Below, one piece after another: positions 44,650 to 54,147 of a DNA stretch of 64,000 nucleotides; the stretch's first letter is position 1, and every line of letters starts with the position of its first letter. Under the pieces are notes generated by a model. The model searched no databases. It saw only the letters and a program-made list of their open reading frames with translations, and was not told the origin of the DNA. Both the position numbers and the translations under genes were made by a program. This DNA is from Tindallia magadiensis (GTDB taxonomy: Bacteria > Bacillota > Clostridia > Peptostreptococcales > Tindalliaceae), in the NCBI RefSeq assembly GCF_900113635.1, contig NZ_FOQA01000003.1, positions 110,496 to 174,495 of the forward strand, in the 5' to 3' direction.

Positions 44650-45174
44650 ATGTCCATGACTCACGATAAAGAATATGCTATTTTAACCCAACTAGACGCT
44701 AACCCCCAAGCCTCCCAACGGGATATCTCCCGCCAAACTGGCTTTTCTTTGGGCAGCGTTAATTTATTGCTTAAAAAAATGATTAACCGAGGCTTGGTAA
44801 AAATGGAAGAAATACCTGCCAATCGGGTTGCTTACATGCTCACGCCTGCCGGTATGGTGGAAAAGGCTCAAAAAACCGTGAAATACGTAAAAATCCACTA
44901 CAAAGCCATCGATGAAACCAAAGAACATTTCAAAAACCTGCTGTCCAACCTCATAGAACAACACCACACCTGCTACTTGCTGACAGAAGAAAACGAAATA
45001 GGCCACTTAATCCGCACAGCAGCAGAAGAACTACATACCGACCAAATCCTAATCATCAACCAGATCAATCAAATCACCCAGCCAACCATACCGGTTGTCC
45101 ATTGCGTGGATGAGCCAAAAGAACAACAAGCGCTTTCGCAGCTGCCCAATAAATTGATCAGTCTATTGGAGTAG
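44650..45174 (+). CDS. MarR-family, EPS-associated-type winged-helix regulator
   Basis: A 174-residue protein. The N-terminal winged helix (residues 5-90) has QRDISRQTGFSLGSVNLLLK as its recognition helix region, and MLTPAGMVEKAQKTVKYVK after the wing. It closely resembles the MarR-type regulators found beside extracellular-polysaccharide genes (TIGR04176 type). A C-terminal extension of about 80 residues is unusual and unrecognised. GGAGG precedes ATG 44650. It lies directly upstream of the long polysaccharide locus and is its likely regulator. Confidence 0.78.
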   Translation: MSMTHDKEYAILTQLDANPQASQRDISRQTGFSLGSVNLLLKKMINRGLVKMEEIPANRVAYMLTPAGMVEKAQKTVKYVKIHYKAIDETKEHFKNLLSNLIEQHHTCYLLTEENEIGHLIRTAAEELHTDQILIINQINQITQPTIPVVHCVDEPKEQQALSQLPNKLISLLE

Positions 45175-45269
45175 AAATTGGCAGCATATAATCAATAAGA
45201 AAAAGGTTAATAAATGCTTAAAAGATACTTGAAATATGCTTGGTACAGGTAGCATACAGTAAAGTGCTA

Positions 45270-45278
45270 TGATATAAT
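45270..45278 (+). promoter_or_regulatory. Extended -10 promoter of the polysaccharide locus
   Basis: TGATATAAT (45270-45278) is an extended -10 site. No good -35 is seen. TAGCA (45252) and TGCTA (45265) form a small inverted repeat just upstream. The ATG at 45340 follows after about 60 bases. This is the only promoter candidate seen before the locus. Confidence 0.5.
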
Positions 45279-45339
45279 GTGCGGCGAGGTGGAACATACC
45301 TCAAAGCACTACATACGCTATAGTCAGGAGTGACAATTA

Positions 45340-46674
45340 ATGATAAATCAAGAAAAATCAGTGAAAAATGACCTTATGACAAAAATTCAAAGCAAGACAG
45401 CCATCGTCGCGGTGATCGGCCTTGGTTACGTTGGACTACCGCTAGCTGTAGAAAAAGCCAAAACAGGATTCAAAACCATTGGATTTGACGTTCAAGCACA
45501 AAAAGTGGAGAGTATTAATAATGGTATTAACTACATAGGCGATGTCGTAGATGCAGAACTGGCAGACCTCGTAAAAGCTGGAACCCTTTCGGCCACTACC
45601 GATTTCTCTTTTGTATCTCAGGCAGACTTTATTGCCATTTGCGTTCCAACCCCTCTGGATAAATACAAGCAGCCAGATATAAGTTATGTAAAAAAATCAA
45701 CAGAAGAAATTGCGAAACATATGAAAAAAGGATGTATTGTTGTTCTGGAAAGCACAACCTATCCTGGAACTACAGAAGAATTGCTACTGCCTATCCTGGA
45801 AAACAATTCCGACCTAACCTGTGGTAAAGACTTCTTTCTTGCTTTTTCACCAGAGCGAGTGGATCCGGGTAATTTGATCTATAAAACAAAAAACACACCT
45901 AAAGTAGTTGGTGGTGTTGGAAAAGAAGCAACAGAAATTGCTGCAGCCATGTATGAGTCAGTGCTGGAAAGCGATATTTTTAAGGCCTCATCTCCTCGAG
46001 TAGCCGAGATGGAAAAAATCCTCGAAAATACGTATCGCAATATTAATATTGCTCTGGCCAATGAAATGGCCTTAATCTGCCATAAAATGGGCATCAATGT
46101 TTGGGAAGTGATCGATGCAGCAAAAACAAAACCCTACGGATTCCAGGCTTTCTATCCAGGACCAGGTCTTGGAGGTCATTGTATTCCTTTAGATCCATAC
46201 TATCTAAGTTGGAAAGCAAGAGAGTATGATTTCCACACAAAGCTAATCGAAACCTCGGGCATCATCAACGACCACATGCCGGAATACGTGGTAGAGCGAA
46301 GCAGTAAAATCCTTAATCGCTATCAAAAACCACTGAATGGCTCGAAAATATTAATATTAGGCGTTGCCTACAAACAAGATATCAACGATTACCGGGAAAG
46401 TCCTGCGTTAACAGTGATACATCATTTTGAAAAACAAGGATCCCAAGTATCCTACTATGATCCTCACGTAGAAGAATACTTCCACGACGGGCAGGAAAAG
46501 AAAGGCATCACAGACCTTACGGTAGAAGCACTACAAGAAGCAGATTTAGTGGTGATTACCACAGCTCATTCATCCGTTGATTACCAGAAAGTACAAAAAC
46601 ACGCTACCGTTATTTTCGACACAAAAAATGCCATGAAGAAAGTTGCAGATCGTGAAAATATTGAACTGCTGTAG
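45340..46674 (+). CDS. wbpA: UDP-N-acetylglucosamine 6-dehydrogenase-type enzyme (WbpA/WecC family)
   Basis: A 444-residue NAD-dependent nucleotide-sugar dehydrogenase. It oxidises C6 of the hexosamine in two steps. The Rossmann motif VIGLGYVGLPLAVEKAKTG is near residue 25. FSPERVDPGN, AEMEKILENTYRNINIALAN and GLGGHCIPLDPYY follow; the last contains the catalytic Cys281. The C-terminal domain has LGVAYKQDINDYRESPAL. The neighbours WbpB, WbpD and WbpE point to UDP-GlcNAc as substrate. AGGAGTGA precedes the ATG. First gene of the polysaccharide locus. Confidence 0.92.
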   Translation: MINQEKSVKNDLMTKIQSKTAIVAVIGLGYVGLPLAVEKAKTGFKTIGFDVQAQKVESINNGINYIGDVVDAELADLVKAGTLSATTDFSFVSQADFIAICVPTPLDKYKQPDISYVKKSTEEIAKHMKKGCIVVLESTTYPGTTEELLLPILENNSDLTCGKDFFLAFSPERVDPGNLIYKTKNTPKVVGGVGKEATEIAAAMYESVLESDIFKASSPRVAEMEKILENTYRNINIALANEMALICHKMGINVWEVIDAAKTKPYGFQAFYPGPGLGGHCIPLDPYYLSWKAREYDFHTKLIETSGIINDHMPEYVVERSSKILNRYQKPLNGSKILILGVAYKQDINDYRESPALTVIHHFEKQGSQVSYYDPHVEEYFHDGQEKKGITDLTVEALQEADLVVITTAHSSVDYQKVQKHATVIFDTKNAMKKVADRENIELL

Positions 46675-46789
46675 CGTGAAGATAGAAAAAAACACTACTG
46701 ACCCGACAACCTTTAAACGGATCACAGTGTTAAACGATGAACAATCTGCAAAAGCAATATATTAATAACAAGAAATTAGGAGGCTTACA

Positions 46790-47815
46790 ATGTTTAACTT
46801 TGCACTTATCGGCTGCGGCCGTATTTCTCAAAATCATATCGATGCGCTGGCGAAGCATAGCGATCAGGCCAAAATCATTGCTGTGTGTGATATTGTTCCA
46901 GACAGGGCACAGAATGTAGCAAAAAAAACCGGCGCACAAGCCTATACCAGTTATGCCGAGCTACTGGAACGAACCGATCTCGATGCAGTGATCCTCTGTA
47001 CCCCCAGCGGACTTCATCCGGAACACGGCATTATGGCAGCTCAAAAGGGAATACATGTCATTACAGAAAAACCAATGGGTACCAATCTGAAAAAGGCAGA
47101 CGAATTGATAAAAGCATGCGACGACCACAACGTTCACTTATTTGTAGTCAAACAAAACAGACTGAACACCACCCTTCAACTACTTAAAAAAGCCATCGAT
47201 AAAGAACGCTTTGGTCGTATATATATGGCAAATGTCAATGTTTTTTGGACACGTCCCCAGGACTACTACGACCAAGCAAAATGGAGAGGAACCTGGGAAT
47301 TTGACGGCGGTGCTTTTATGAACCAGGCAAGCCATTATGTAGATATGCTGGAATGGTTTATGGGACCCGTCGAAAGCGTTATGGCCTACACCTCTACCAT
47401 GGCCCGCAAAATCGAAACAGAAGACACCGGCGTAGCTGCCCTGAAGTTTCGTAACGGCGCCCTTGGCAGTATGAACGTTACCATGCTTACCTACCCTAAA
47501 AACTACGAAGGATCCATTACCATTCTTGGAGAAAAAGGAACCGTTAAAATTGGCGGCATTGCTGTTAATAAAATAGAACAATGGGAATTCGATACATACG
47601 ATGATGATGATAAAGAAATCGAGAATATGGGATACACCCCACCCAATGTATACGGCTTTGGACATACGGGCTATTACAACAATGTACTGGAAGTAATGAA
47701 CCAAAAAGCAGAACCGGATACCGATGGACGAGAAGGCCGTAAATCATTGGAACTCATTTTGGCCATCTACAAATCCGCACGAGAAAACAAAAGCATCCCA
47801 CTTCCATTAGATTAA
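46790..47815 (+). CDS. wbpB: UDP-GlcNAc-uronate 3-dehydrogenase-type oxidoreductase (WbpB, Gfo/Idh/MocA family)
   Basis: A 341-residue NAD(P)-dependent oxidoreductase. An N-terminal Rossmann fold ([20 protein letters not shown]) is followed by [17 protein letters not shown] and [16 protein letters not shown], where EKP is the family's catalytic region. [18 protein letters not shown] is in the C-terminal domain. In the WbpA-B-D-E pathway the enzyme oxidises C3 of UDP-GlcNAc-uronic acid. AGGAGG precedes the ATG. Confidence 0.88.
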   Translation: MFNFALIGCGRISQNHIDALAKHSDQAKIIAVCDIVPDRAQNVAKKTGAQAYTSYAELLERTDLDAVILCTPSGLHPEHGIMAAQKGIHVITEKPMGTNLKKADELIKACDDHNVHLFVVKQNRLNTTLQLLKKAIDKERFGRIYMANVNVFWTRPQDYYDQAKWRGTWEFDGGAFMNQASHYVDMLEWFMGPVESVMAYTSTMARKIETEDTGVAALKFRNGALGSMNVTMLTYPKNYEGSITILGEKGTVKIGGIAVNKIEQWEFDTYDDDDKEIENMGYTPPNVYGFGHTGYYNNVLEVMNQKAEPDTDGREGRKSLELILAIYKSARENKSIPLPLD

Positions 47816-47834
47816 AAACAAACAGGAGGTTATT

Positions 47835-48428
47835 ATGGCAGACTATTTTGTTCATGAATCCAGCTACATTGATGAGCCCTGTAGCATTGGAGAAGGCACC
47901 AAAATCTGGCACTTTTCCCATATTATGAAAAACAGCCACATTGGAAACAACTGCAATATTGGCCAAAATGTGGTTATTTCACCAGATGTAACCTTAGGAA
48001 ACAACGTAAAAATCCAAAACAACGTATCCGTCTATACCGGTGTAACTTGTGAAGATGATGTTTTTTTAGGCCCCTCGATGGTATTTACAAATGTCATTAA
48101 CCCACGAAGTCATATTAACCGGAAAGAAGAGTACATGAAAACCACCGTAAAAAAAGGCGCCAGCATCGGAGCCAACGCTACCATTGTTTGTGGCTATGAT
48201 ATAGGTTGCTACGCATTTATCGGAGCCGGAGCCGTAGTGACCAAAGACGTGCCCGACTACGCTCTAATGGTTGGCAATCCAGCCAGGCAAAAAGGGTGGG
48301 TCTGCCAGTGTGGAGAAAAACTTCCCATCACATACACACCCAAAACCCTGCTTCAGGAATCAGAAAAATCCGATATACAATGCGCTGTATGCCAGTCAAC
48401 ATACATCGTTAAAGAATCTACCATTTAA
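47835..48428 (+). CDS. wbpD: UDP-sugar N-acetyltransferase, left-handed beta-helix (WbpD type)
   Basis: A 197-residue acetyltransferase with hexapeptide repeats through residues 15-145, such as [18 protein letters not shown] and [17 protein letters not shown]. In the pathway it acetylates the 3-amino group made by WbpE. The C-terminal 45 residues carry two Cys pairs (CQCGEKL and CAVCQS), a likely zinc ribbon found in many WbpD relatives. AGGAGG precedes the ATG, and 19 bases separate it from wbpB. Confidence 0.88.
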   Translation: MADYFVHESSYIDEPCSIGEGTKIWHFSHIMKNSHIGNNCNIGQNVVISPDVTLGNNVKIQNNVSVYTGVTCEDDVFLGPSMVFTNVINPRSHINRKEEYMKTTVKKGASIGANATIVCGYDIGCYAFIGAGAVVTKDVPDYALMVGNPARQKGWVCQCGEKLPITYTPKTLLQESEKSDIQCAVCQSTYIVKESTI

Positions 48429-48443
48429 GGAGGCAATCCCCCA

Positions 48444-49598
48444 ATGAATATACCTTTACTGGACTTAAAAGCCCAATACTCTCAAATACGCGAAGAAGTA
48501 CAAGCAGCCATCAACGAAGTAATGGAATCCCAGCATTTTATTCTGGGTCCCAAAGTACAGGAACTGGAAGAAGCCATTGCCAGTTATAGCCAAACAAAAT
48601 ACGCACTGGGCGTCTCTTCAGGCACAGATGCATTGTTACTGGCATTGATGGCTCTGGAAGTAGGAAAAGATGATATCGTTATTACCACCCCCTACAGCTT
48701 CTTTGCCACCGCCGGTTGCGTGGCAAGACTGGGTGCCATTCCAAAATTTGTAGACATCGATGAAAAAACCTTTAATATAGATCCGGAACAACTGAAAACA
48801 ATGCTAAACTCCTTAACACCGGACGAACACAAACGATTAAAAGCCGTTATTCCCGTGCATCTGTTCGGACAAATGGCCGATATGGAAAAGATCCTTCCTA
48901 TTTGCCAGGAGCACAACGTACCAATCATAGAAGACGCAGCCCAAGCCATCGGCTCAGAATGCCTTCTTAATGGTCAAGTTAAAAGAGCAGGCAGTATTGG
49001 AGCCATCGGCTGCTTTTCCTTCTTTCCATCCAAAAACCTGGGTGGCATTGGAGACGGAGGCATGGTAGTAACCAACGATCCAGTACTTTATGAAAAAATG
49101 AAAATCATGCGCGTGCACGGTTCATCTCCCAAATATTACCACAAATTTATTGGCGGGAATTTCCGGTTAGATGCGATCCAGGCAGCGGTTTTATTGGTGA
49201 AACTCCAATATCTGGACACCTGGACAGCCCAAAGACAACAACATGCAAAAGCCTATCGAACACTTTTGGAGAACAATGCTTCTGTTCAATTGCCTCCATG
49301 TATTCACGACGAAACCAATGCACCAAAACACCACCATATATACAACCAGTTTTGCATTCGCACTGAAAAACGAGACGAACTTAAAAATCATTTACAGGAA
49401 AACGGCATTGCAACAGAGATTTACTACCCCTTGCCTCTACACATGCAAGAGTGCTTTCGCTATCTGGGGCATCGGAAAGGTGATTTTCCCAAAACAGAAA
49501 AAGCAGCAGCAACCTCCCTGGCATTACCAGTGTTTCCGGAATTAACAAAAGCACAAATGGAAGAAACGGTTAAAGTAATTCACCAATTTACTTCATAA
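48444..49598 (+). CDS. wbpE: UDP-3-keto-sugar aminotransferase (WbpE, DegT/DnrJ/EryC1 family)
   Basis: A 384-residue PLP-dependent aminotransferase. The PLP Lys is Lys197 in FFPSKNLGGIGDGGMVV. VIPVHLFGQMADME and IEDAAQAIGSE carry the usual Asp before it, and GGNFRLDAIQAAVL follows. It aminates C3 of the keto intermediate left by WbpB. With WbpA, WbpB and WbpD it gives UDP-2,3-diacetamido-2,3-dideoxyglucuronate. AAGGAGG precedes the ATG. Confidence 0.92.
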   Translation: MNIPLLDLKAQYSQIREEVQAAINEVMESQHFILGPKVQELEEAIASYSQTKYALGVSSGTDALLLALMALEVGKDDIVITTPYSFFATAGCVARLGAIPKFVDIDEKTFNIDPEQLKTMLNSLTPDEHKRLKAVIPVHLFGQMADMEKILPICQEHNVPIIEDAAQAIGSECLLNGQVKRAGSIGAIGCFSFFPSKNLGGIGDGGMVVTNDPVLYEKMKIMRVHGSSPKYYHKFIGGNFRLDAIQAAVLLVKLQYLDTWTAQRQQHAKAYRTLLENNASVQLPPCIHDETNAPKHHHIYNQFCIRTEKRDELKNHLQENGIATEIYYPLPLHMQECFRYLGHRKGDFPKTEKAAATSLALPVFPELTKAQMEETVKVIHQFTS

Positions 49599-49650
49599 AA
49601 AAGAACACTAAAAAGAACACCTAAACTATTGCATCAACAAGGAGTTTATC

Positions 49651-51027
49651 ATGGAAAAAGTGGCAATGTTTGTTTTTAATAACTTCACCAACGATTCAAG
49701 AGTGCTCAAAGAAGCAAAAACCCTTATCGATCACTCATATCAGGTAGATTTGTATGCCGTATTAGACGATAAAACCCTTCCGGAAGAAATAGTGGAAGGG
49801 ATTCACGTGAAAAGAATGCTAAGGGACCCCTGGCATATGCGTTTTCTAAAAAAATTTCGCGAAGCCAAAAAACCAAAACAACAAAGTCAAGCAACAACCA
49901 CTTCACCAACACCTGCTAAACCAACCAACAAAAAAATTGCGGCGCTCAAACGGAAATACACCTTACTGAGAAAGAAAATGGCCGCTAAAAAACTGGTGAT
50001 GGGAAAAAAAACAAAAGCAAAAGTATACGAATTTATGAAAATAAACTTACTTAAGTTTCATCGACCCTTCATATTTTGGGACTATTACGTTAAATGCACC
50101 AAAGCAAATGAGCAGCAGCAGTATGCCATCTACCATGCTCATGACTTAAATACCCTGCCGGTAGCCTACTGGCTGGCAAAAAAGCATAATGGCAAACTCA
50201 TATATGATGCCCATGAATTTTACGTAGAAAGAAACACAAAAATAAAATCCAGAACGTGGAAATTTATATTAACAAGAATAGAATCCTATCTGATTCGAAA
50301 ATGTCACGCCGTGATTTCTGTAAACGAATCATTGGCAGAAGAATACACCCGACGTTACGGCGTTAAAAAACCCTATGTGATCATGAACGCACCATCGCAA
50401 AACATGGCATCAAGTACTAATGGCGAAGAGGAATTACGCTCTCATTTACCAATCAGTCCATCGCAAAAAGTGCTTCTGTACTGCGGCAGCATTACCTTTA
50501 ATCGAGGCCTGGAAAAACTCATTGAGAGCTTAGTCTATACGAAGAACTACTACCTGGTGATGATGGGATATGGTACCGAGGAATATAAAAACTCTTTGCT
50601 GGAAATTGCAGAAGAGCAAGGGGTGAAAGATCGGTTTTCATTTTTTGGACCCGTTGCACCTCACGAAGTTACCAGCTATGCAGCTACCGCCGACTTAGGC
50701 GTTGCACCTATCGAAAACGCCTGCTTAAGTTATTATTATTGTTCACCTAACAAAGTGTTTGAGTACATTAACGCAAAAATACCCGTGATCACCAGCAACT
50801 TCCCAGAGATGGAAAGAGTGGTACAGGAATACGAAATTGGCTGCACCTTTAATCCGGAAGATGCGCAGGATATAGCCAAAGCCGCAGAAACGGTGCTGGA
50901 AAACGAAGCCTTAAGAACCAAAATGGCCCATAACACCGCCGCCGCATCTAAAGCTTATAACTGGGAAAATGAAGCCGATAAACTGATTAAAATATATCAG
51001 GATGTGAGGGACCAGCATGAGCATTAA
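49651..51027 (+). CDS. GT4-type glycosyltransferase
   Basis: A 458-residue glycosyltransferase. A GT-B fold is indicated by VAMFVFNNFTNDSRVLKEAK at the start, YHAHDLNTLPVAYWLAKKH in the N-domain, and a C-terminal domain with LLYCGSITFNRGLEKLIESL and YYYCSPNKVFEYINAKIPVI (the E of the usual EX7E region). A Lys-rich insertion at about residues 80-130 may bind the membrane. It presumably adds one sugar of the locus polymer; no donor can be named. Its end overlaps the next gene by 11 bases. Confidence 0.88.
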   Translation: MEKVAMFVFNNFTNDSRVLKEAKTLIDHSYQVDLYAVLDDKTLPEEIVEGIHVKRMLRDPWHMRFLKKFREAKKPKQQSQATTTSPTPAKPTNKKIAALKRKYTLLRKKMAAKKLVMGKKTKAKVYEFMKINLLKFHRPFIFWDYYVKCTKANEQQQYAIYHAHDLNTLPVAYWLAKKHNGKLIYDAHEFYVERNTKIKSRTWKFILTRIESYLIRKCHAVISVNESLAEEYTRRYGVKKPYVIMNAPSQNMASSTNGEEELRSHLPISPSQKVLLYCGSITFNRGLEKLIESLVYTKNYYLVMMGYGTEEYKNSLLEIAEEQGVKDRFSFFGPVAPHEVTSYAATADLGVAPIENACLSYYYCSPNKVFEYINAKIPVITSNFPEMERVVQEYEIGCTFNPEDAQDIAKAAETVLENEALRTKMAHNTAAASKAYNWENEADKLIKIYQDVRDQHEH

Positions 51028-53077
51028 ACCATTGTACTTTGAATACATGCACCATTTAGGGAAAACCGTTACGGTGGATGAATTTCAACAACGGTCAGAA
51101 GAAAAAGACCTTATTTCACTACGTCATGATATCGATTACAACCTGGATCTGGCACTGGAAATGAGTTTTTGGGAAAAAGAAAACAACCTGAAAGCAACCT
51201 ACTACATGCTTCATTCTGCCGACTATTGGGATGATCCGAAATTTCTTGAAAAATGCCTTCAAATACAAGACTTTGGCCACGAAATAGGCCTGCACCTAAA
51301 CATATTGGCTGAATGGCAAAAAGGCATTACGGATAACCCTCAAAAAAGACTGCAGGATATGTTAAATGTCATGCGACAAGCTGGTCTGAAAATAACAGGA
51401 ACCGCCAGCCATGGCGATAAGCTGTGCTATGAACATCAATTTATAAATTACTGGTGCTTTCAGGAACTTCGTCCGGAAAACCCTGTCCTTTATGAAAACA
51501 ATCGTTCCGCCGAAGGCATTTTTGTTCAAGACAAAAAATTTCACATTAAATATCCAGATAGTCACCAAATGACTCGAACCGATGGATCAACGCTGGATTT
51601 ATGGTCTGTATCCATGAAAGACCTGGAGCTTACTTACGATGCAAGTCATGTATCCCAAGACCATTACTTTACCGATAGCGGAGGCAAATGGACACGATCT
51701 CCGGACCCCTTGCACAAAGATTTATCATCAGGAAGGCACCAGGTGCTCATTCATCCAGAATACTGGCAAGATGATCAAAAAATATTCTTCTTTTTATCAA
51801 CAGCACGTTCCGGTTCCAAATGGTTGGCAAATCAGTTAGAAAAAGCAAGCTCGGTGAAAGCCACCCATGAGTTTACTCTAAATCATCACTACGAAGAAGA
51901 AAACCTGGTTCACGAAAAACAAACAGCTGTAGGATTTGTAAAACTGATGGAAGATCGGAACAGAGTAGAAAAACTGATGAAAGACTCTCGGGCTTATATC
52001 GAAAACCTGAAAACCGATTACGCAGAAGCCAATGTATATTTAGAGAGACTGATACCCTCTCTAAACGTTATATTCCCTGATGCTACTATTGTTCACCTGC
52101 ATCGAAAACCCAAAGAAGTGGTTAGATCCATTATGAACCGGGAGTGGTACGATCTGCCAGAAGACACCAGACACCCACAAATGCCGGTAAAAAACTGGGA
52201 TCAGATGACCCCTTTTGAAAAATGCTGCTGGTATGTTCGAAAAACCAACGAAACCCTGATGATGCATAGTCATGATCGAATCGTTTTTGAAAAAATGGTA
52301 ACCGATCAACACTATTTAATGAATTGTTTAAAGCGACTGGGCATTGCATCCTATCCCCGGCTAATGGAACCCTCCTATGATAAAAAAATAAATGAAAACA
52401 CAAAGAACAGTTTTCCGGAGTACAAGCAGTGGACCACGATGCAAAAAGCCATATTCAACGCAATCTGTAATCCTATACGGTATGAGCTGGGCTATAAAAG
52501 ATACACATTGGTAAACCAGATCAAAACATACTATGCTAATAAAATGTATGCAAAACATAAACAACAACAAACACAAAAAAACAGCCGCAAAATTGAGAAA
52601 AAAGAAAATTTATTTTGCATCGACTATACAAAGCCCTTTAAGGGCAGCTTCACCCTTCATGAATGCGAAGCAGAGCCAACTCCGGAAGGCGTTGTATTGC
52701 AACCAACAGGCGAAGGACACGCCTATTTCCTACCCGGTGGAGGAAACTGGTCAAAAATAACCAAAGAGGAAGGATGGCCCATGGAGGTGGCCCATCATTA
52801 CAGAGGGGTTCTTCACGCTACCCTTCAACCTTCAGATAAATTCAGCCTGTTTGTATTAATGTATGGGGAGGATCATAAACTGCTGGAAAAAATTCCACTG
52901 GGTCAAATGAATAACCATATATTGCCGCACACCTTTGCTTTTAAATCTAAGGTCAAGGCTGTCCGGTTTAACGTGGCCATTTACATGCCTGTAACAGCGT
53001 TACCGGAAAAAATAACCATACAAAGAATAGAAATGCAAAAAGTCATGAAACACAAAAAATACTATGGATACAAATAA
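51017..53077 (+). CDS. Fusion of WbmS-like deacetylase, sulfotransferase and beta domain
   Basis: A 686-residue three-part protein. Residues about 30-245 are a polysaccharide-deacetylase-like domain of the WbmS kind: RHDID (36-40) gives the metal-binding Asp pair, GHEIGLH (H88, H93) the His pair, then GTASHGDKLC and IHPEYW. Residues about 255-500 are a sulfotransferase: FLSTARSGSKWLANQLEKA is the 5'-phosphosulfate loop and IVHLHRKPKEVVRSIMNRE the 3'-phosphate region. Residues about 530-686 form a beta-rich domain, possibly glycan-binding. I infer removal of an acetyl group followed by sulfation of the freed amine, as in heparan-sulfate NDST enzymes. No signal peptide is seen, so it acts in the cytoplasm. 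It is coupled to the upstream glycosyltransferase. Confidence 0.72.
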   Translation: MSIKPLYFEYMHHLGKTVTVDEFQQRSEEKDLISLRHDIDYNLDLALEMSFWEKENNLKATYYMLHSADYWDDPKFLEKCLQIQDFGHEIGLHLNILAEWQKGITDNPQKRLQDMLNVMRQAGLKITGTASHGDKLCYEHQFINYWCFQELRPENPVLYENNRSAEGIFVQDKKFHIKYPDSHQMTRTDGSTLDLWSVSMKDLELTYDASHVSQDHYFTDSGGKWTRSPDPLHKDLSSGRHQVLIHPEYWQDDQKIFFFLSTARSGSKWLANQLEKASSVKATHEFTLNHHYEEENLVHEKQTAVGFVKLMEDRNRVEKLMKDSRAYIENLKTDYAEANVYLERLIPSLNVIFPDATIVHLHRKPKEVVRSIMNREWYDLPEDTRHPQMPVKNWDQMTPFEKCCWYVRKTNETLMMHSHDRIVFEKMVTDQHYLMNCLKRLGIASYPRLMEPSYDKKINENTKNSFPEYKQWTTMQKAIFNAICNPIRYELGYKRYTLVNQIKTYYANKMYAKHKQQQTQKNSRKIEKKENLFCIDYTKPFKGSFTLHECEAEPTPEGVVLQPTGEGHAYFLPGGGNWSKITKEEGWPMEVAHHYRGVLHATLQPSDKFSLFVLMYGEDHKLLEKIPLGQMNNHILPHTFAFKSKVKAVRFNVAIYMPVTALPEKITIQRIEMQKVMKHKKYYGYK

Positions 53078-53117
53078 AAATTCCTATATAAAGTAAAAAA
53101 TTGTTAGGAGACTGCGT

Positions 53118-54077
53118 ATGGATATAAACCTGTTATCGGAAGATGAAAAGAGTAAAGTATTTGCGTTAGCAAATGCAAGAGGGGAAACAACAGAAAGAAT
53201 AATTGAAAAATTTGGATCCCTAAAACAAATAAAAAGAATGCCACAAAACTATGGAAAATTTTTTACCAGTCCAATCCATCACACGTTTTCAGATTCAGGA
53301 ATTAGAGATGGTCATCCATATGTCGTTCTTCCTAATCAAAGAATACTATATGGCAACTTCCCTAAAAAAAATTACTATCGATACTATGAGTATTTAGGAG
53401 ACCTATACAGCAATTCGATCAGTAAAGAGACTTGCTGTGTTGCAATGGATGTCAGTAGAAGATATTATGATCCCTTAGAAATTCCAGACAAGTACATGCC
53501 TTCAAAAAATGGAACCCTAGTCGAAGTTGGAGCATATCTTGGTCACAAAACAATTAAGTTTTGCGATGAATATGTAGGACTTGGAGGAAGCATTCTTGCT
53601 ATTGAAGCTGTACCTGAAAACTATGAATTATTGAAGAGAAACATCGAAGAAAACCGATTAAATAGAGTAATAGATAGTCTGCAAATAGGTGTTTGGAATA
53701 AGAAAGAAGTTCGAACTATTCTTGGCAAAGGATATCAGCAAAATTCGCTGGTTCAGACAGATACTCACGATTTCCAATCACTGTCGGAGATCCAAACAGA
53801 TACACTTGACAACATATTAAGAGGGTGGAAGCAAAGGTGCATCGACCTTCTTACTATCCAGGTAAATGGTGCAGAAATTGAAGTGTTAGAAGGACTAAAC
53901 CAGTATTTAGAAAAAATAAAAATCCTTTATATTGTTTCGCCTTACAGTAGGGAGGGGCATAGAACGATAGAGAGATGCAAAGAGCTCCTTCTGGAGAAGG
54001 AGTGTACTATTTTAGAAGAAACGAATGAAACTTCTATATACGCAGTTACAAAATACTTTAAGGAAGCGTTTTTGTAG
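53118..54077 (+). CDS. FkbM-family methyltransferase
   Basis: A 319-residue SAM-dependent methyltransferase. Motif I is VEVGAYLGHKTIKFCDEY (about residue 140), then LAIEAVPENYELLKRNIEEN and LLTIQVNGAEIEVLEGLNQY, the FkbM pattern in which Asp is changed to Asn (family usually VKIDVEGAE). An N-terminal 110-residue helical extension is unrecognised. A sugar O-methylation is likely. The sequence is more A/T-rich than genes before 51000. AGGAG precedes the ATG. Confidence 0.75.
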   Translation: MDINLLSEDEKSKVFALANARGETTERIIEKFGSLKQIKRMPQNYGKFFTSPIHHTFSDSGIRDGHPYVVLPNQRILYGNFPKKNYYRYYEYLGDLYSNSISKETCCVAMDVSRRYYDPLEIPDKYMPSKNGTLVEVGAYLGHKTIKFCDEYVGLGGSILAIEAVPENYELLKRNIEENRLNRVIDSLQIGVWNKKEVRTILGKGYQQNSLVQTDTHDFQSLSEIQTDTLDNILRGWKQRCIDLLTIQVNGAEIEVLEGLNQYLEKIKILYIVSPYSREGHRTIERCKELLLEKECTILEETNETSIYAVTKYFKEAFL

Positions 54078-54147
54078 AAGTATACTCTTAATAAAGTCTA
54101 TGAGCGATAACAAGCTTGTAAAACAAAATAGTTAGGGATGAAGTAAA

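Noticed and set aside
47180-47704. Minus-strand frame of 174 codons within wbpB
   Set aside because: Antisense shadow of a well-supported oxidoreductase gene.
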